From Ectopseudomonas composti (GTDB taxonomy: Bacteria; Pseudomonadota; Gammaproteobacteria; Pseudomonadales; Pseudomonadaceae): DNA of 64,000 bases. The notes below the pieces were generated by a model, which was not told the DNA's origin, searched no databases, and worked only from the letters and a program-made list of their open reading frames with translations. This document shows positions 25,101 to 32,868 of this stretch, in pieces. Positions within the stretch are counted from its first letter, which is position 1, and each line of letters begins with the position of its first letter. The translations under genes and the position numbers were made by a program. The DNA lies in NCBI RefSeq assembly GCF_001567565.1, contig NZ_LSSW01000030.1, positions 186,001 to 250,000 on the forward strand. Direction: 5' to 3'.

Positions 25101-26092
25101 AACTGGCGCGCGTCAACGGTGACGAGATCAAGCGCGGCACCTTCGTCGTACCGACCCTGGTCGAGCTGGACAGCTTCGATGAGATGAAACGCGAGATCTT
25201 CGGCCCGGTGCTGCACGTGGTGCGCTACCAGCGCGCCGATCTGGGCAAGCTGCTGCAGCAGATCAACGACAGCGGCTACGGCCTGACCCTCGGCGTGCAC
25301 ACGCGCATCGACGAGACCATCGCCCAGGTGGTCGGCACCGCCAAGGTCGGCAACCTGTACGTCAACCGCAACATGGTTGGCGCCGTGGTCGGCGTGCAGC
25401 CGTTCGGCGGTGAAGGCCTGTCCGGCACTGGTCCGAAAGCTGGTGGTCCGCTGTACCTGTTCCGCCTGCTCTCGACCCGCCCGCAGGAGGCTGTCGCCCA
25501 GTACCTGCAGCAGGCCGAGGTGCAGGTACTGCCGGCCCCTACCGAGCTGGACAAGCTGCGCACCGCCTTCGCTGAGTGGGCGAGCAAGCAGGAACCGGCC
25601 ATCGCCGCGCTGTTCGAGCAGTATCGCGCACTGTCGCAGAGCTACAGCGCGCACACGCTGACCGGCCCGACCGGCGAGCGCAACAGCTACACCCTGCTGC
25701 CGCGCGAGCACGTGCTGAACCTGGCCGACGAGCGCGGCGATCTGCTGGCGCAGCTGGCTGCCACCTTGGCCGTCGGCAGCCGGGCGATCTGGCTGGAAAG
25801 CCAGCGCGCGCTGTACAGCGAACTGCCGAAGGAGGTGCAGAAGCACATCCAGCTGGTGGGTGACTGGAACAGCGTCGACGTGGAGCTGGACGCCATCCTG
25901 CACCACGGCGACTCCGATCAGCTGCGCGCGGTGAGCGAGCAGGCGGCGCAGCGCAAGGGCGCGATCATCAGCGTGCACGGCCTGAACAAGGGCGAGACCG
26001 ACATCGCCCTGGAGCGTCTGCTGGTGGAACACGCCCTGAGCGTCAACACCGCAGCCGCTGGTGGCAACGCCAGCCTGATGACCATTGGTTAA
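22157..26092 (+). CDS. putA: Trifunctional proline utilisation protein PutA
   Basis: 1311 residues. Residues 1-47 form a ribbon-helix-helix DNA-binding domain (TTLGVKLDDATRERLKKAA). The FAD-dependent proline dehydrogenase barrel spans roughly 260-570 and includes RLVKGAYWDSEIK near 429. The NAD-dependent glutamate-semialdehyde dehydrogenase spans about 650-1110 with catalytic Cys915 in GQRCSALRVL. It oxidises proline to glutamate at the membrane face and, without proline, represses put genes. The usual partner putP (Na+/proline symporter) is not adjacent; the arc operon follows instead. The opposite strand contains very long open frames because of codon bias, and these are not genes. Confidence 0.97.
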   Translation: MATTTLGVKLDDATRERLKKAAAQIDRTPHWMIKQAIFNYLEQVESGLTPAEHAGLAAAAGEEALESLTEQGLQVFLDFAESILPQSVLRAAITSAYRRPETEVVPMLLEQARLNPEQAEASQKLALGIAEKLRNQKNASGRQGLVQGLLQEFSLSSQEGVALMCLAEALLRIPDKATRDALIRDKIANGNWSQHLGQSPSMFVNAASWGLLITGKLVSTHNEAGMTSSLNRIIGKSGEPVIRKGVDMAMRLMGEQFVTGETIAEALANAATLEARGFRYSYDMLGEAALTEEDAKRYLASYEQAIHAIGKASHGRGIYEGPGISIKLSALHPRYSRAQYERVMDELYPTLLSLTQLAKQYDIGLNIDAEEADRLELSLDLLERLCFEPSLAGWNGIGFVIQAYQKRCPYVIDYVIDLAKRSRHRLMIRLVKGAYWDSEIKLAQVNGLEGYPVYTRKPYTDVSYIACARKLLAAPEAIYPQFATHNAHSLSAIYHLAGQNYYPGQYEFQCLHGMGEPLYEQVVGKLKDGKLNRPCRIYAPVGSHETLLAYLVRRLLENGANTSFVNRIADHSISLKDLVLDPVLQVEQMAAQEGSIGLPHPRIALPRDLYGQERVNSAGLDLANEHRLGSLSSALLSTANLNYLAEPMLGCDGANPGEPEPVRNPADHRDLVGHVREASIADVDSAILCALASGQIWQSTRPAERAAVLERAADLMEAELQQLMGLLVRESGKTFANAIAEVREAVDFLRYYAIQARSFGNDSHRPLGPVVCISPWNFPLAIFSGQVAAALAAGNTVLAKPAEQTPLIAAQAVRILLEAGVPAGAVQLLPGRGETVGARLVGDERVRGVMFTGSTEVAGILQRNIAGRLDAQGRTIPLIAETGGLNAMIVDSSALTEQVVMDVVASAFDSAGQRCSALRVLCVQDDVADRVLTMLKGAMAEYTLGNPERLNTDIGPVIDAEAKAGIETHIAKLREKGRKVTQLARVNGDEIKRGTFVVPTLVELDSFDEMKREIFGPVLHVVRYQRADLGKLLQQINDSGYGLTLGVHTRIDETIAQVVGTAKVGNLYVNRNMVGAVVGVQPFGGEGLSGTGPKAGGPLYLFRLLSTRPQEAVAQYLQQAEVQVLPAPTELDKLRTAFAEWASKQEPAIAALFEQYRALSQSYSAHTLTGPTGERNSYTLLPREHVLNLADERGDLLAQLAATLAVGSRAIWLESQRALYSELPKEVQKHIQLVGDWNSVDVELDAILHHGDSDQLRAVSEQAAQRKGAIISVHGLNKGETDIALERLLVEHALSVNTAAAGGNASLMTIG

Positions 26093-26113
26093 ACGCCAAG
26101 GTCATCGATAAGT

Positions 26114-26152
26114 CATGCCGTGGAAAGCTGGCTGAAAGCTTTCCACGGCATG
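26114..26152. terminator. Strong hairpin after putA
   Basis: A perfect 16-bp inverted repeat (CATGCCGTGGAAAGCT and its complement) with a 7-base loop starts 22 bases past the putA stop. It lacks a T-run, so it is either a factor-assisted terminator or a 3'-end stabiliser. Confidence 0.6.
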
Positions 26153-26352
26153 CTGTACCCACATGACGCAACTGCCTGCAGGGGCTACCCGCCCGGCGTC
26201 GTGCTCCTTCCTTTGACCTTAGGGTCTGCGCCAGCCTACCCGGCCAGCGCGTCGAGCGGGGCCAACCGCCCCGCCCGCTCCCTCCCCTTCAGCGAAACGA
26301 CCCCCAGCCTGCGATGCAGCTCGCAAAGGTGTGCGTCGATAAACCCTGAGCA

Positions 26353-26366
26353 TTGATTCAGATCAG
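26353..26366 (+). promoter_or_regulatory. Anr box of the arcDABC promoter
   Basis: TTGAT-TCAG-ATCAG is one base from the symmetrical FNR/Anr consensus. Centring it at -41.5 places transcription start near 26401 and the -10 at a CAATAC/TCAATA segment around 26390, with a 30-base leader to the arcD ATG. This is the known layout of anaerobic, Anr-dependent arc promoters in Pseudomonas. Confidence 0.85.
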
Positions 26367-26430
26367 GGTGCTACGCTGGCCAAGCGCGCTCAATACCTCA
26401 GTCCCCACAGGTGACATGGAGGTAATTGAG

Positions 26431-27858
26431 ATGTCTGCTTCGACGCAAAAACTCCGCCTCGGCGCCCTCGTCGCGCTGGTCGTCGGCTCCATGGTTGGCG
26501 GCGGTATCTTCTCGCTACCACAAAACATCGCCGCCAGCGCCAGCGCCGGCGCTACCCTGATCGGCTGGTTGATCACCGGGGTCGGCATGCTGACTCTGGC
26601 ATTCGTGTTCCAGACCCTGGCCAACCGCAAGCCCGAACTCGACGGCGGCGTATACGCCTACGCCAAGGCCGGTTTCGGCGACTACATGGGCTTCTCCTCG
26701 GCCTGGGGCTACTGGATCAGCGCCTGGATCGGCAACGTCAGCTACCTGGTGCTGCTGTTCTCCACCCTGGGTTACTTCTTCCCGGTATTCGGCGAAGGCA
26801 ACACCCTGCCAGCGGTGATCTGCGCCTCGATTCTGCTCTGGCTGCTGCACTTTCTGGTGCTGCGCGGGATCAAGGAGGCAGCCTTCATCAACACGGTGAC
26901 CACGGTGGCGAAGATGCTGCCGCTGGCGCTGTTCATCATCATCGCCGCCATCGCCTTCAAGCTGGACGTGTTCACCACGGACTTCTGGGGCGCTGGTAAT
27001 CCCGAACTGGGCCGCGTGATGGATCAGGTGCGCAACATGATGCTGGTCACCGTCTGGGTGTTCATCGGCATCGAGGGTGCGAGCATCTTCTCCGCCCGCG
27101 CCGAAAAACGCAGCGATGTCGGCAAGGCCACGGTGATCGGCTTCGTCGGCGTGCTCCTGCTGCTGGTGCTGGTCAACGTGCTCAGCCAGGGCATCCTCGC
27201 CCAGGCGCAACTGGCCGGGCTGAAGAACCCGTCCATGGCCAGCGTGCTGGAGCAGGTGGTCGGCCCCTGGGGCGCCCAGCTGATCGCCATCGGCCTGATC
27301 GTCTCGCTGGCCGGCGCGCTGCTGTCCTGGACGCTGCTGTGCGGTGAGATTCTCTTCGCCAGCGCCCGCGACCACACCATGCCCGAGTTCCTGCGCAAGG
27401 AGAACGCCAACCAGGTTCCGGCCAATGCGCTGTGGCTGTCCAACGGGCTGATCCAGCTTTTTCTGATCATCACCCTGTTCAGCGCCTCCACCTACCTCAG
27501 CCTGCTGTACCTGGCCACTTCGATGATCCTGGTGCCGTACTTCTGGTCCAGCGCCTATGCGGTGCTGCTGGCCGTACGCGGCGAGACCTACGCAAGCGCC
27601 TCCGGCGAGCGCAACAAGGATCTGCTGATCGCGCTGATCTCCACCCTGTACGCGCTGTGGCTGCTGTATGCCGCAGGTATCCAGTACCTGCTGCTCTCGG
27701 CGCTGCTCTACGCCCCCGGCGCGATCCTCTTCGCCAAGGCCAAGCACGAGCTGGGGCAGCCCGTTTTCACCGCTCTGGAAAAACTGATTTTCGTCGCCGT
27801 ACTGATCGGCGCCGCCATCGCGGCCTACGGGCTGTATGCCGGTTTCCTGAGTCTGTAA
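26431..27858 (+). CDS. arcD: Arginine/ornithine antiporter
   Basis: 475 residues from ATG 26431, preceded by TGGAGG; an upstream in-frame ATG at 26353 lies over the Anr box and is not used. An APC-superfamily permease with about 12 membrane helices and the N-terminal GSMVGGGIFSLPQNIA signature. ArcD imports arginine in exchange for ornithine, feeding the arginine deiminase pathway under oxygen limitation. First gene of arcDABC. Confidence 0.93.
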   Translation: MSASTQKLRLGALVALVVGSMVGGGIFSLPQNIAASASAGATLIGWLITGVGMLTLAFVFQTLANRKPELDGGVYAYAKAGFGDYMGFSSAWGYWISAWIGNVSYLVLLFSTLGYFFPVFGEGNTLPAVICASILLWLLHFLVLRGIKEAAFINTVTTVAKMLPLALFIIIAAIAFKLDVFTTDFWGAGNPELGRVMDQVRNMMLVTVWVFIGIEGASIFSARAEKRSDVGKATVIGFVGVLLLLVLVNVLSQGILAQAQLAGLKNPSMASVLEQVVGPWGAQLIAIGLIVSLAGALLSWTLLCGEILFASARDHTMPEFLRKENANQVPANALWLSNGLIQLFLIITLFSASTYLSLLYLATSMILVPYFWSSAYAVLLAVRGETYASASGERNKDLLIALISTLYALWLLYAAGIQYLLLSALLYAPGAILFAKAKHELGQPVFTALEKLIFVAVLIGAAIAAYGLYAGFLSL

Positions 27859-27862
27859 CACC

Positions 27863-27900
27863 GCTGGCCATGAGCGGCCCGCGACGGGGCGCCGGCCAGC
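27863..27900 (+). repeat. Hairpin in the arcD-arcA gap
   Basis: GCTGGCC and GGCCAGC pair across a 24-base GC-rich loop, between the arcD stop and the arcA ribosome site (GAAGGAG). Possible RNA-processing or stability element. Confidence 0.45.
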
Positions 27901-27932
27901 CTGAAAACTCGCTCTACGAGAAGGAGTTCGAC

Positions 27933-29183
27933 ATGTCCAAGAAAGCCCTAGGCGTTCATTCCGAAGCCGGCAAATTGCACAAGGTGATGGTCTGCTCGCC
28001 GGGCCTGGCGCACCTGCGCCTGACCCCTGCCAACTGCGACGAACTGTTGTTCGACGACGTGATCTGGGTGTCCCAGGCCAAGCGCGATCACTTCGACTTC
28101 ATGACCAAGATGCGCGAACGCGGCATCGAGGTGGTGGAGATGCACAACCTGCTCGAGGAGACGGTGCGCGACCCGCAGGCGCTGCAGTGGATCCTCGACC
28201 GCAAGATCACCGCCAACAGCGTCGGCCTCGGCCTGCTCACGGAAGTGCGCGATTTCGTCGAGTCCCTGGAGCCGCGACGCATCGCCGAGTTCCTCATCGG
28301 CGGCGTGTCCGGCGCCGACCTGGCCAAGCACCAGGAATCCGAGGCGGCGAAGATGTTCAACGCCTACCTGGGCGAAGCCAGCTTCATCTTCCCGCCACTG
28401 CCCAACACCCAGTTCACCCGCGACACCACCTGCTGGATCTACGGCGGCGTCACCCTCAACCCCATGCACTGGCCGGCACGGCGCCAGGAAACCCTGCTGG
28501 CCAGCGCCATCTACAAATTCCACCCGGACTTCGCCGGTGAACAGTTCGAGATCTGGTACGGCGACCCGGACAAGGATCACGGCTCGGCCTCGCTGGAAGG
28601 CGGCGACGTCATGCCAATCGGCAACGGCACCGTGCTGATCGGCATGGGCGAACGCACCACGCACCAGGCCATTGGCCAGGTGGCCCGCGCACTGTTCGCC
28701 AAGGGCGCGGCGGACAAGGTCATAGTCGCCGGCCTCGATCGCTCCCGTGCGGCCATGCACCTGGACACTGTGTTCAGCTTCTGCGACCGCGACCTGGTGA
28801 CCATCTTCCCGGAAGTGGCCAACTCCATCGTGCCCTTCACCCTGCGCCCGGACGAGAGCCGCCCCGGCGGCATCGACGTGCGCCGCGAGGACAAACCCTT
28901 CGTCGAGGTGGTCGCCGAATCGCTCGGCCTGGCCAAGCTGCGCGTGGTGGAAACCGGCGGTGACGCCTACGAGGCCGAGCGCGAGCAGTGGGACGACGGC
29001 AACAACGTGATCTGCCTGGAGCCGGGGGTGGTGATCGGCTACGACCGCAATACCTACACCAACACCCTGCTGCGCAAGGCCGGCGTCGAGGTCATCACCA
29101 TCAGCGCCAGCGAACTGGGGCGCGGCCGTGGCGGCGGCCATTGCATGACCTGCCCGATCATCCGCGACCCTATCGATTACTGA
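27933..29183 (+). CDS. arcA: Arginine deiminase
   Basis: 416 residues. Substrate-binding and catalytic motifs are intact: FTRDTT, LEGGDVM, HLDTVF and the C-terminal GGGHCMTCPI with nucleophile Cys404 (Cys406 in the P. aeruginosa enzyme). It hydrolyses arginine to citrulline and ammonia in the cytoplasm. GAAGGAG precedes the ATG. Second gene of the arc operon, 74 bases after arcD. Confidence 0.97.
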   Translation: MSKKALGVHSEAGKLHKVMVCSPGLAHLRLTPANCDELLFDDVIWVSQAKRDHFDFMTKMRERGIEVVEMHNLLEETVRDPQALQWILDRKITANSVGLGLLTEVRDFVESLEPRRIAEFLIGGVSGADLAKHQESEAAKMFNAYLGEASFIFPPLPNTQFTRDTTCWIYGGVTLNPMHWPARRQETLLASAIYKFHPDFAGEQFEIWYGDPDKDHGSASLEGGDVMPIGNGTVLIGMGERTTHQAIGQVARALFAKGAADKVIVAGLDRSRAAMHLDTVFSFCDRDLVTIFPEVANSIVPFTLRPDESRPGGIDVRREDKPFVEVVAESLGLAKLRVVETGGDAYEAEREQWDDGNNVICLEPGVVIGYDRNTYTNTLLRKAGVEVITISASELGRGRGGGHCMTCPIIRDPIDY

Positions 29184-29192
29184 CCCCGCCAA

Positions 29193-29217
29193 CCCCGGCG
29201 GCCATCCGCTGCCGGGG
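29193..29217 (+). repeat. Hairpin in the arcA-arcB gap
   Basis: CCCCGGC and GCCGGGG pair around an 11-base loop, 10 bases past the arcA stop. It lacks a T-run and may stabilise or separate processed transcripts. Confidence 0.5.
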
Positions 29218-29247
29218 TGCTTCGACGGCCCACAAGGAGAGAGAACC

Positions 29248-30258
29248 ATGGCGTTCAACATGCACAACCGCCACCTGCTCAGCCTGATGCACCACAGCAC
29301 CCGCGAGCTGCGTTACCTGCTCGACCTGTCGCGCGACCTCAAGCGCGCCAAGTACACCGGCACCGAGCAGCAACATCTGCACCGCAAGAACATCGCGCTG
29401 ATCTTCGAGAAGACCTCCACCCGCACCCGCTGCGCCTTCGAGGTGGCCGCCTACGACCAGGGCGCCAACGTCACCTACATCGACCCCAACTCCTCGCAGA
29501 TCGGCCACAAGGAATCGATGAAGGACACCGCCCGCGTGCTCGGGCGCATGTACGACGCCATCGAGTACCGCGGCTTCAAGCAGGAGATCGTCGAAGAACT
29601 GGCCACCTACGCCGGCGTGCCGGTGTTCAACGGCCTGACCGACGAGTACCACCCGACGCAGATGCTCGCCGACGTGCTGACCATGCGCGAACACAGCGAC
29701 AAGCCGCTGCACGACATCGCCTACGCCTACCTCGGTGATGCGCGCAACAACATGGGCAACTCGCTGCTGCTGATCGGCGCCAAGCTCGGCATGGACGTGC
29801 GCATCGCCGCGCCCAAGGCGCTGTGGCCGAGCGACGAACACGTCGCCGCCTGCAAGCGCTTCGCCGAGGAAAGCGGCGCGCGCCTACTGCTCACCGAAGA
29901 TCCGAAGGAAGCGGTCAAGGGCGTCGACTTCGTCCACACCGACGTCTGGGTGTCGATGGGCGAGCCGGTGGAAGCCTGGGGCGAGCGTATCCAGGAACTG
30001 CTGCCCTACCAGGTCAATGCCGAAATCATGAAAGCCGCCGGCAACCCACGGGTGAAGTTCATGCATTGCCTGCCCGCCTTCCACAACAGCGAAACCAAGG
30101 TCGGCAAGCAGATCGCGGAGAAGCACCCACAGCTGGCCAACGGCATCGAGGTCACCGAAGAGGTGTTCGAGTCGCCCTGGAACATCGCCTTCGAACAGGC
30201 AGAAAACCGCATGCACACCATCAAGGCGATTCTGGTGGCCACTCTGGCTGATATCTGA
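29248..30258 (+). CDS. arcB: Catabolic ornithine carbamoyltransferase
   Basis: 336 residues. Carbamoyl-phosphate loop STRTR at 57-61, ornithine motif DARNNMGNSLL and the MHCLPAFHN catalytic Cys segment are all present. In this operon the enzyme runs toward phosphorolysis of citrulline to ornithine and carbamoyl phosphate. The N-terminal MAFNMHNRHLLSLMHHSTRE matches the catabolic, dodecameric type. AAGGAGA precedes the ATG. Confidence 0.97.
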   Translation: MAFNMHNRHLLSLMHHSTRELRYLLDLSRDLKRAKYTGTEQQHLHRKNIALIFEKTSTRTRCAFEVAAYDQGANVTYIDPNSSQIGHKESMKDTARVLGRMYDAIEYRGFKQEIVEELATYAGVPVFNGLTDEYHPTQMLADVLTMREHSDKPLHDIAYAYLGDARNNMGNSLLLIGAKLGMDVRIAAPKALWPSDEHVAACKRFAEESGARLLLTEDPKEAVKGVDFVHTDVWVSMGEPVEAWGERIQELLPYQVNAEIMKAAGNPRVKFMHCLPAFHNSETKVGKQIAEKHPQLANGIEVTEEVFESPWNIAFEQAENRMHTIKAILVATLADI

Positions 30259-30320
30259 CGCGGCTCGCTTGTCTCCCCTCTCCCGTTGATGGGAGAGGGC
30301 CTGGCCGGCAACTCAGTCAC

Positions 30321-30380
30321 GTAGCCCGGATGCAATCCGGGAATGACCTGCACCTCCGCCCCGGATTACATCCGGGCTAC
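30321..30380. repeat. REP-like palindrome in the arcB-arcC gap
   Basis: Two 21-base arms beginning GTAGCCCGGATG, differing at one position that still allows G-U pairing, with an 18-base loop. The same element occurs perfectly at 60808-60858 and as a half copy at 13102. Confidence 0.8.
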
Positions 30381-30404
30381 GAACACGAACAAGGAGAATC
30401 GCAC

Positions 30405-31331
30405 ATGCGACTCGTCATCGCCCTGGGCGGTAACGCCCTGCTTCGTCGCGGCGAAGCCATGACCGCGGACAACCAGCGTGACAACGTGCGCGTCGCCTGC
30501 CAGCAGATCGCCAAGGTAGCGCCAGGCGTTGAGCTGGTGATCGCCCATGGCAACGGCCCTCAGGTCGGCCTGCTGGCCCTGCAGGGCAACGCCTATGATG
30601 CCGCCAACCCTTACCCACTGGACGTACTCGGCGCCGAAACCGAAGGCATGATCGGCTACATGATCGAGCAGGAGCTGGGCAATCTGCTGCCCTTCGAGGT
30701 GCCCTTCGCCACCATCCTCACCCAGGTGGAAGTGGATGGCGCCGACCCGGCCTTCAAGCACCCCAGCAAACCCATCGGCCCGGTCTACAGCAAAGAAGAG
30801 GCCCAACGCCTGGCCGCCGAAAAAGGCTGGAGCATCGCCGCCGACGGCGACAAGTTCCGCCGTGTGGTGGCCAGTCCACGGCCGCAGCGCATCTTCGAGA
30901 TCCGCCCGATCAAATGGCTGCTGGAAAAGGGCAGCGTGGTGATCTGCGCGGGTGGCGGTGGCATCCCGACGATGTACGACGGCCAGCAGTTGCGTGGCGT
31001 CGAGGCAGTGATCGACAAGGACCTGTGCTCGGCACTGCTGGCCGAACAGCTGGCTGCCGACCTGCTGGTGATCGCCACCGATGTCGACGCCGTCTACATG
31101 GACTGGGGCAAGCCGACGCAGCACTCCATTGCTGCAGCCCATCCCGACGCGCTGGCAAAGCTCGGCTTCGCTGCCGGCTCCATGGGACCGAAAGTGCAGG
31201 CCGCCTGTGAGTTCGCGCGCAATACCGGCAACACCGCGGTGATCGGCTCGCTGGAGAACATCGAGGCCATCGTCCAGGGGCATTGCGGCACACGCATCAG
31301 CCTGGACTGCAACTGCATCGTCTATCGCTGA
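30405..31331 (+). CDS. arcC: Carbamate kinase
   Basis: 308 residues from ATG 30405 with AAGGAG upstream; longer in-frame starts lie in the REP palindrome and are rejected. Family motifs MRLVIALGGNALLRRGE, AHGNGPQVG and CAGGGGIP are intact. It converts carbamoyl phosphate and ADP to ATP, CO2 and ammonia, the energy-yielding step of the deiminase pathway. Last core gene of the operon; the REP element before it probably lowers or uncouples its expression from arcB. Confidence 0.96.
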   Translation: MRLVIALGGNALLRRGEAMTADNQRDNVRVACQQIAKVAPGVELVIAHGNGPQVGLLALQGNAYDAANPYPLDVLGAETEGMIGYMIEQELGNLLPFEVPFATILTQVEVDGADPAFKHPSKPIGPVYSKEEAQRLAAEKGWSIAADGDKFRRVVASPRPQRIFEIRPIKWLLEKGSVVICAGGGGIPTMYDGQQLRGVEAVIDKDLCSALLAEQLAADLLVIATDVDAVYMDWGKPTQHSIAAAHPDALAKLGFAAGSMGPKVQAACEFARNTGNTAVIGSLENIEAIVQGHCGTRISLDCNCIVYR

Positions 31332-31342
31332 GAGATGCACTC

Positions 31343-31708
31343 ATGTTCACGCCCGGCCATCTGCATCGCGACAACCTCGACCTTCCGGCCTCCCTGCGTC
31401 ACGCACCGCCGTTCACGGTCGATTTCTACTATGACGTGCGCCAGGACCCAGAGCGCGGCCCCATGCTGCACATGCGTCTTGCTGGCGACGTGGACGGCAA
31501 GCCATTCGCGGAAGAATTCGAGCTGTACCGCGATGTTGCCTACAACTTCGCCAGTGTCGCCACCCGCGTCGCCGCGCGTCACGGCCTGCCGATCAAGGCC
31601 AGCCCGGTGATGCGCAGTCACGAGGAGTACGACCGCATTTTCGCCGACATTCGCGCCAAACTGCATGCCAGGCCGGGCGAGCCGGTGAACCTGAATCACG
31701 TGCTCTGA
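31343..31708 (+). CDS. DUF5064 family small protein
   Basis: 121 residues starting 11 bases after arcC, so likely in the same transcript. MFTPGHLHRDNLDLPASLRH and the FYYDVRQDPERGPMLHMRL segment are typical of the Pseudomonas DUF5064 family. Cytoplasmic, no signal peptide, function unknown. Its place behind arcC suggests expression under low oxygen. Confidence 0.8.
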   Translation: MFTPGHLHRDNLDLPASLRHAPPFTVDFYYDVRQDPERGPMLHMRLAGDVDGKPFAEEFELYRDVAYNFASVATRVAARHGLPIKASPVMRSHEEYDRIFADIRAKLHARPGEPVNLNHVL

Positions 31709-31748
31709 CACATCTGCATCCGAACAAACGCAGCGCCTGCAGAGGGCG

Positions 31749-31841
31749 CCGCGCGCATCGCTGAAGCCGCTCGACTACCGCCGTCAGCAGCGCTCGCAGA
31801 AGTGGCTGCACCTCAAGACGCCCGCCCAAGTGCCGATCTAG
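31749..31841 (+). pseudogene. Possible gene remnant (C-terminal fragment)
   Basis: A short frame PRASLKPLDYRRQQRSQKWL...TPAQVPI ends in TAG. It has the composition of a real protein end (basic and aromatic residues) but no start or upstream partner; upstream, the frame runs out of phase into the DUF5064 gene. I cannot name the parent gene. It could be chance. Confidence 0.2.
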
Positions 31842-31900
31842 ATCACATGGCGCGGCAGCTAGCTGCGCGCGCAGGACAGCACAAACCAAGGGATGTGGAC

Positions 31901-32857
31901 ATGACACACTTCAGCGTGGAAGGACTACTGGCATACCGCTCCTTCAAGGCGGGCTCGGCTAACGCCGTTATTCAACGCGACGCCGCTCCATCCAAGTCAT
32001 CACCTGGCCCACAGGCCGTCGGTAGCGACACGGGCGTGAAGGTAACCCTCTCGCCCGCCGCCACGAAGATATCCTTGCTCCTGAAAAACGAGTCCGCGGG
32101 CAAGGCCAGCGCGGCGGTCGGCTTCGACGAGTTTGTGGAAAGCAACCACCAGCAGATCAAGGCACAGGGCAAGAATGCCGACTTCCTCAAGGAAGTTCCT
32201 CAGGATCCGAGCCCGGAACGACAAGTCCTGGCCCAGCAAGCAGCCAACTACCTTCTCAGCCATCATTACGGTGAAGAGAAGCTGCATAGCAATCGCTCGG
32301 CGGAAAACCCATTCGCAGCACTGGATCGAGTGACGCTTTCAAAAATTTCCTTCGATGACTCAGGACTGTTTACTACAGCAGAGCGCCAGGTCGCGTTTCT
32401 GGAAATGACCAATCGAGATCTGGTGCATCGCAACGAAACATATGAGTTGAGTGAGACACTGCAAAGAACGGATGACTCCGCGCCCTGGTTCATGGTGACC
32501 AGTTATCTCAGAGATGCGCAGTTGCTCGGCAGCATGAGCGAAGGCGAGAAGGCCTGGCGAAACTGGCCACCCGCGACCGAGCTGGAGGCCTTTGCAGCGT
32601 CGATGCTACGCAACGACCCCAGCCGGGAGCCAACCCTGCCGGAGTATCAGAACCTGAATAACCAGGACAACCCCATCCTGGCCTACGTGGTTGGCAAGGA
32701 TGGTTCAGGCAGTTGGCAGAACCTCGCAGTCGAAGACCTGGCGTCGGACACCATGCCGCTCAAACTCATCCAATCCTTGATCGAAAAAAGCAAAACCAGC
32801 CAACCCGAGCATCCGTGGCTATCGCTCTATCTCAGTATCGACAGTCTCAGCCGATAG
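31901..32857 (+). CDS. Orphan protein of atypical composition, unknown function
   Basis: 318 residues from ATG 31901, chosen for the AAGGGA eight bases upstream. No signal peptide or membrane segment; polar, Ser/Lys/Gln/Asn-rich, with a low-complexity start (residues 27-45, PSKSSPGPQ) and a helical C-terminal half. Codon use is visibly more A/T-rich (for example TCAAAAATTTCC near 32338) than in neighbouring genes, suggesting horizontal acquisition. It lies between a possible gene remnant and lpd. I do not recognise any domain. Confidence 0.65.
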   Translation: MTHFSVEGLLAYRSFKAGSANAVIQRDAAPSKSSPGPQAVGSDTGVKVTLSPAATKISLLLKNESAGKASAAVGFDEFVESNHQQIKAQGKNADFLKEVPQDPSPERQVLAQQAANYLLSHHYGEEKLHSNRSAENPFAALDRVTLSKISFDDSGLFTTAERQVAFLEMTNRDLVHRNETYELSETLQRTDDSAPWFMVTSYLRDAQLLGSMSEGEKAWRNWPPATELEAFAASMLRNDPSREPTLPEYQNLNNQDNPILAYVVGKDGSGSWQNLAVEDLASDTMPLKLIQSLIEKSKTSQPEHPWLSLYLSIDSLSR

Positions 32858-32868
32858 CCACGCACCTC

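Noticed and set aside
22121..26032. Two very long minus-strand frames (637 and 660 codons) opposite putA
   Set aside because: PutA is unambiguous over the whole length, and the antisense frames show no recognisable motif.
30321..30380. Palindromic repeats considered as a CRISPR or attachment site
   Set aside because: Only isolated single palindromes, with no regularly spaced units, spacers, cas genes, integrase or tRNA.
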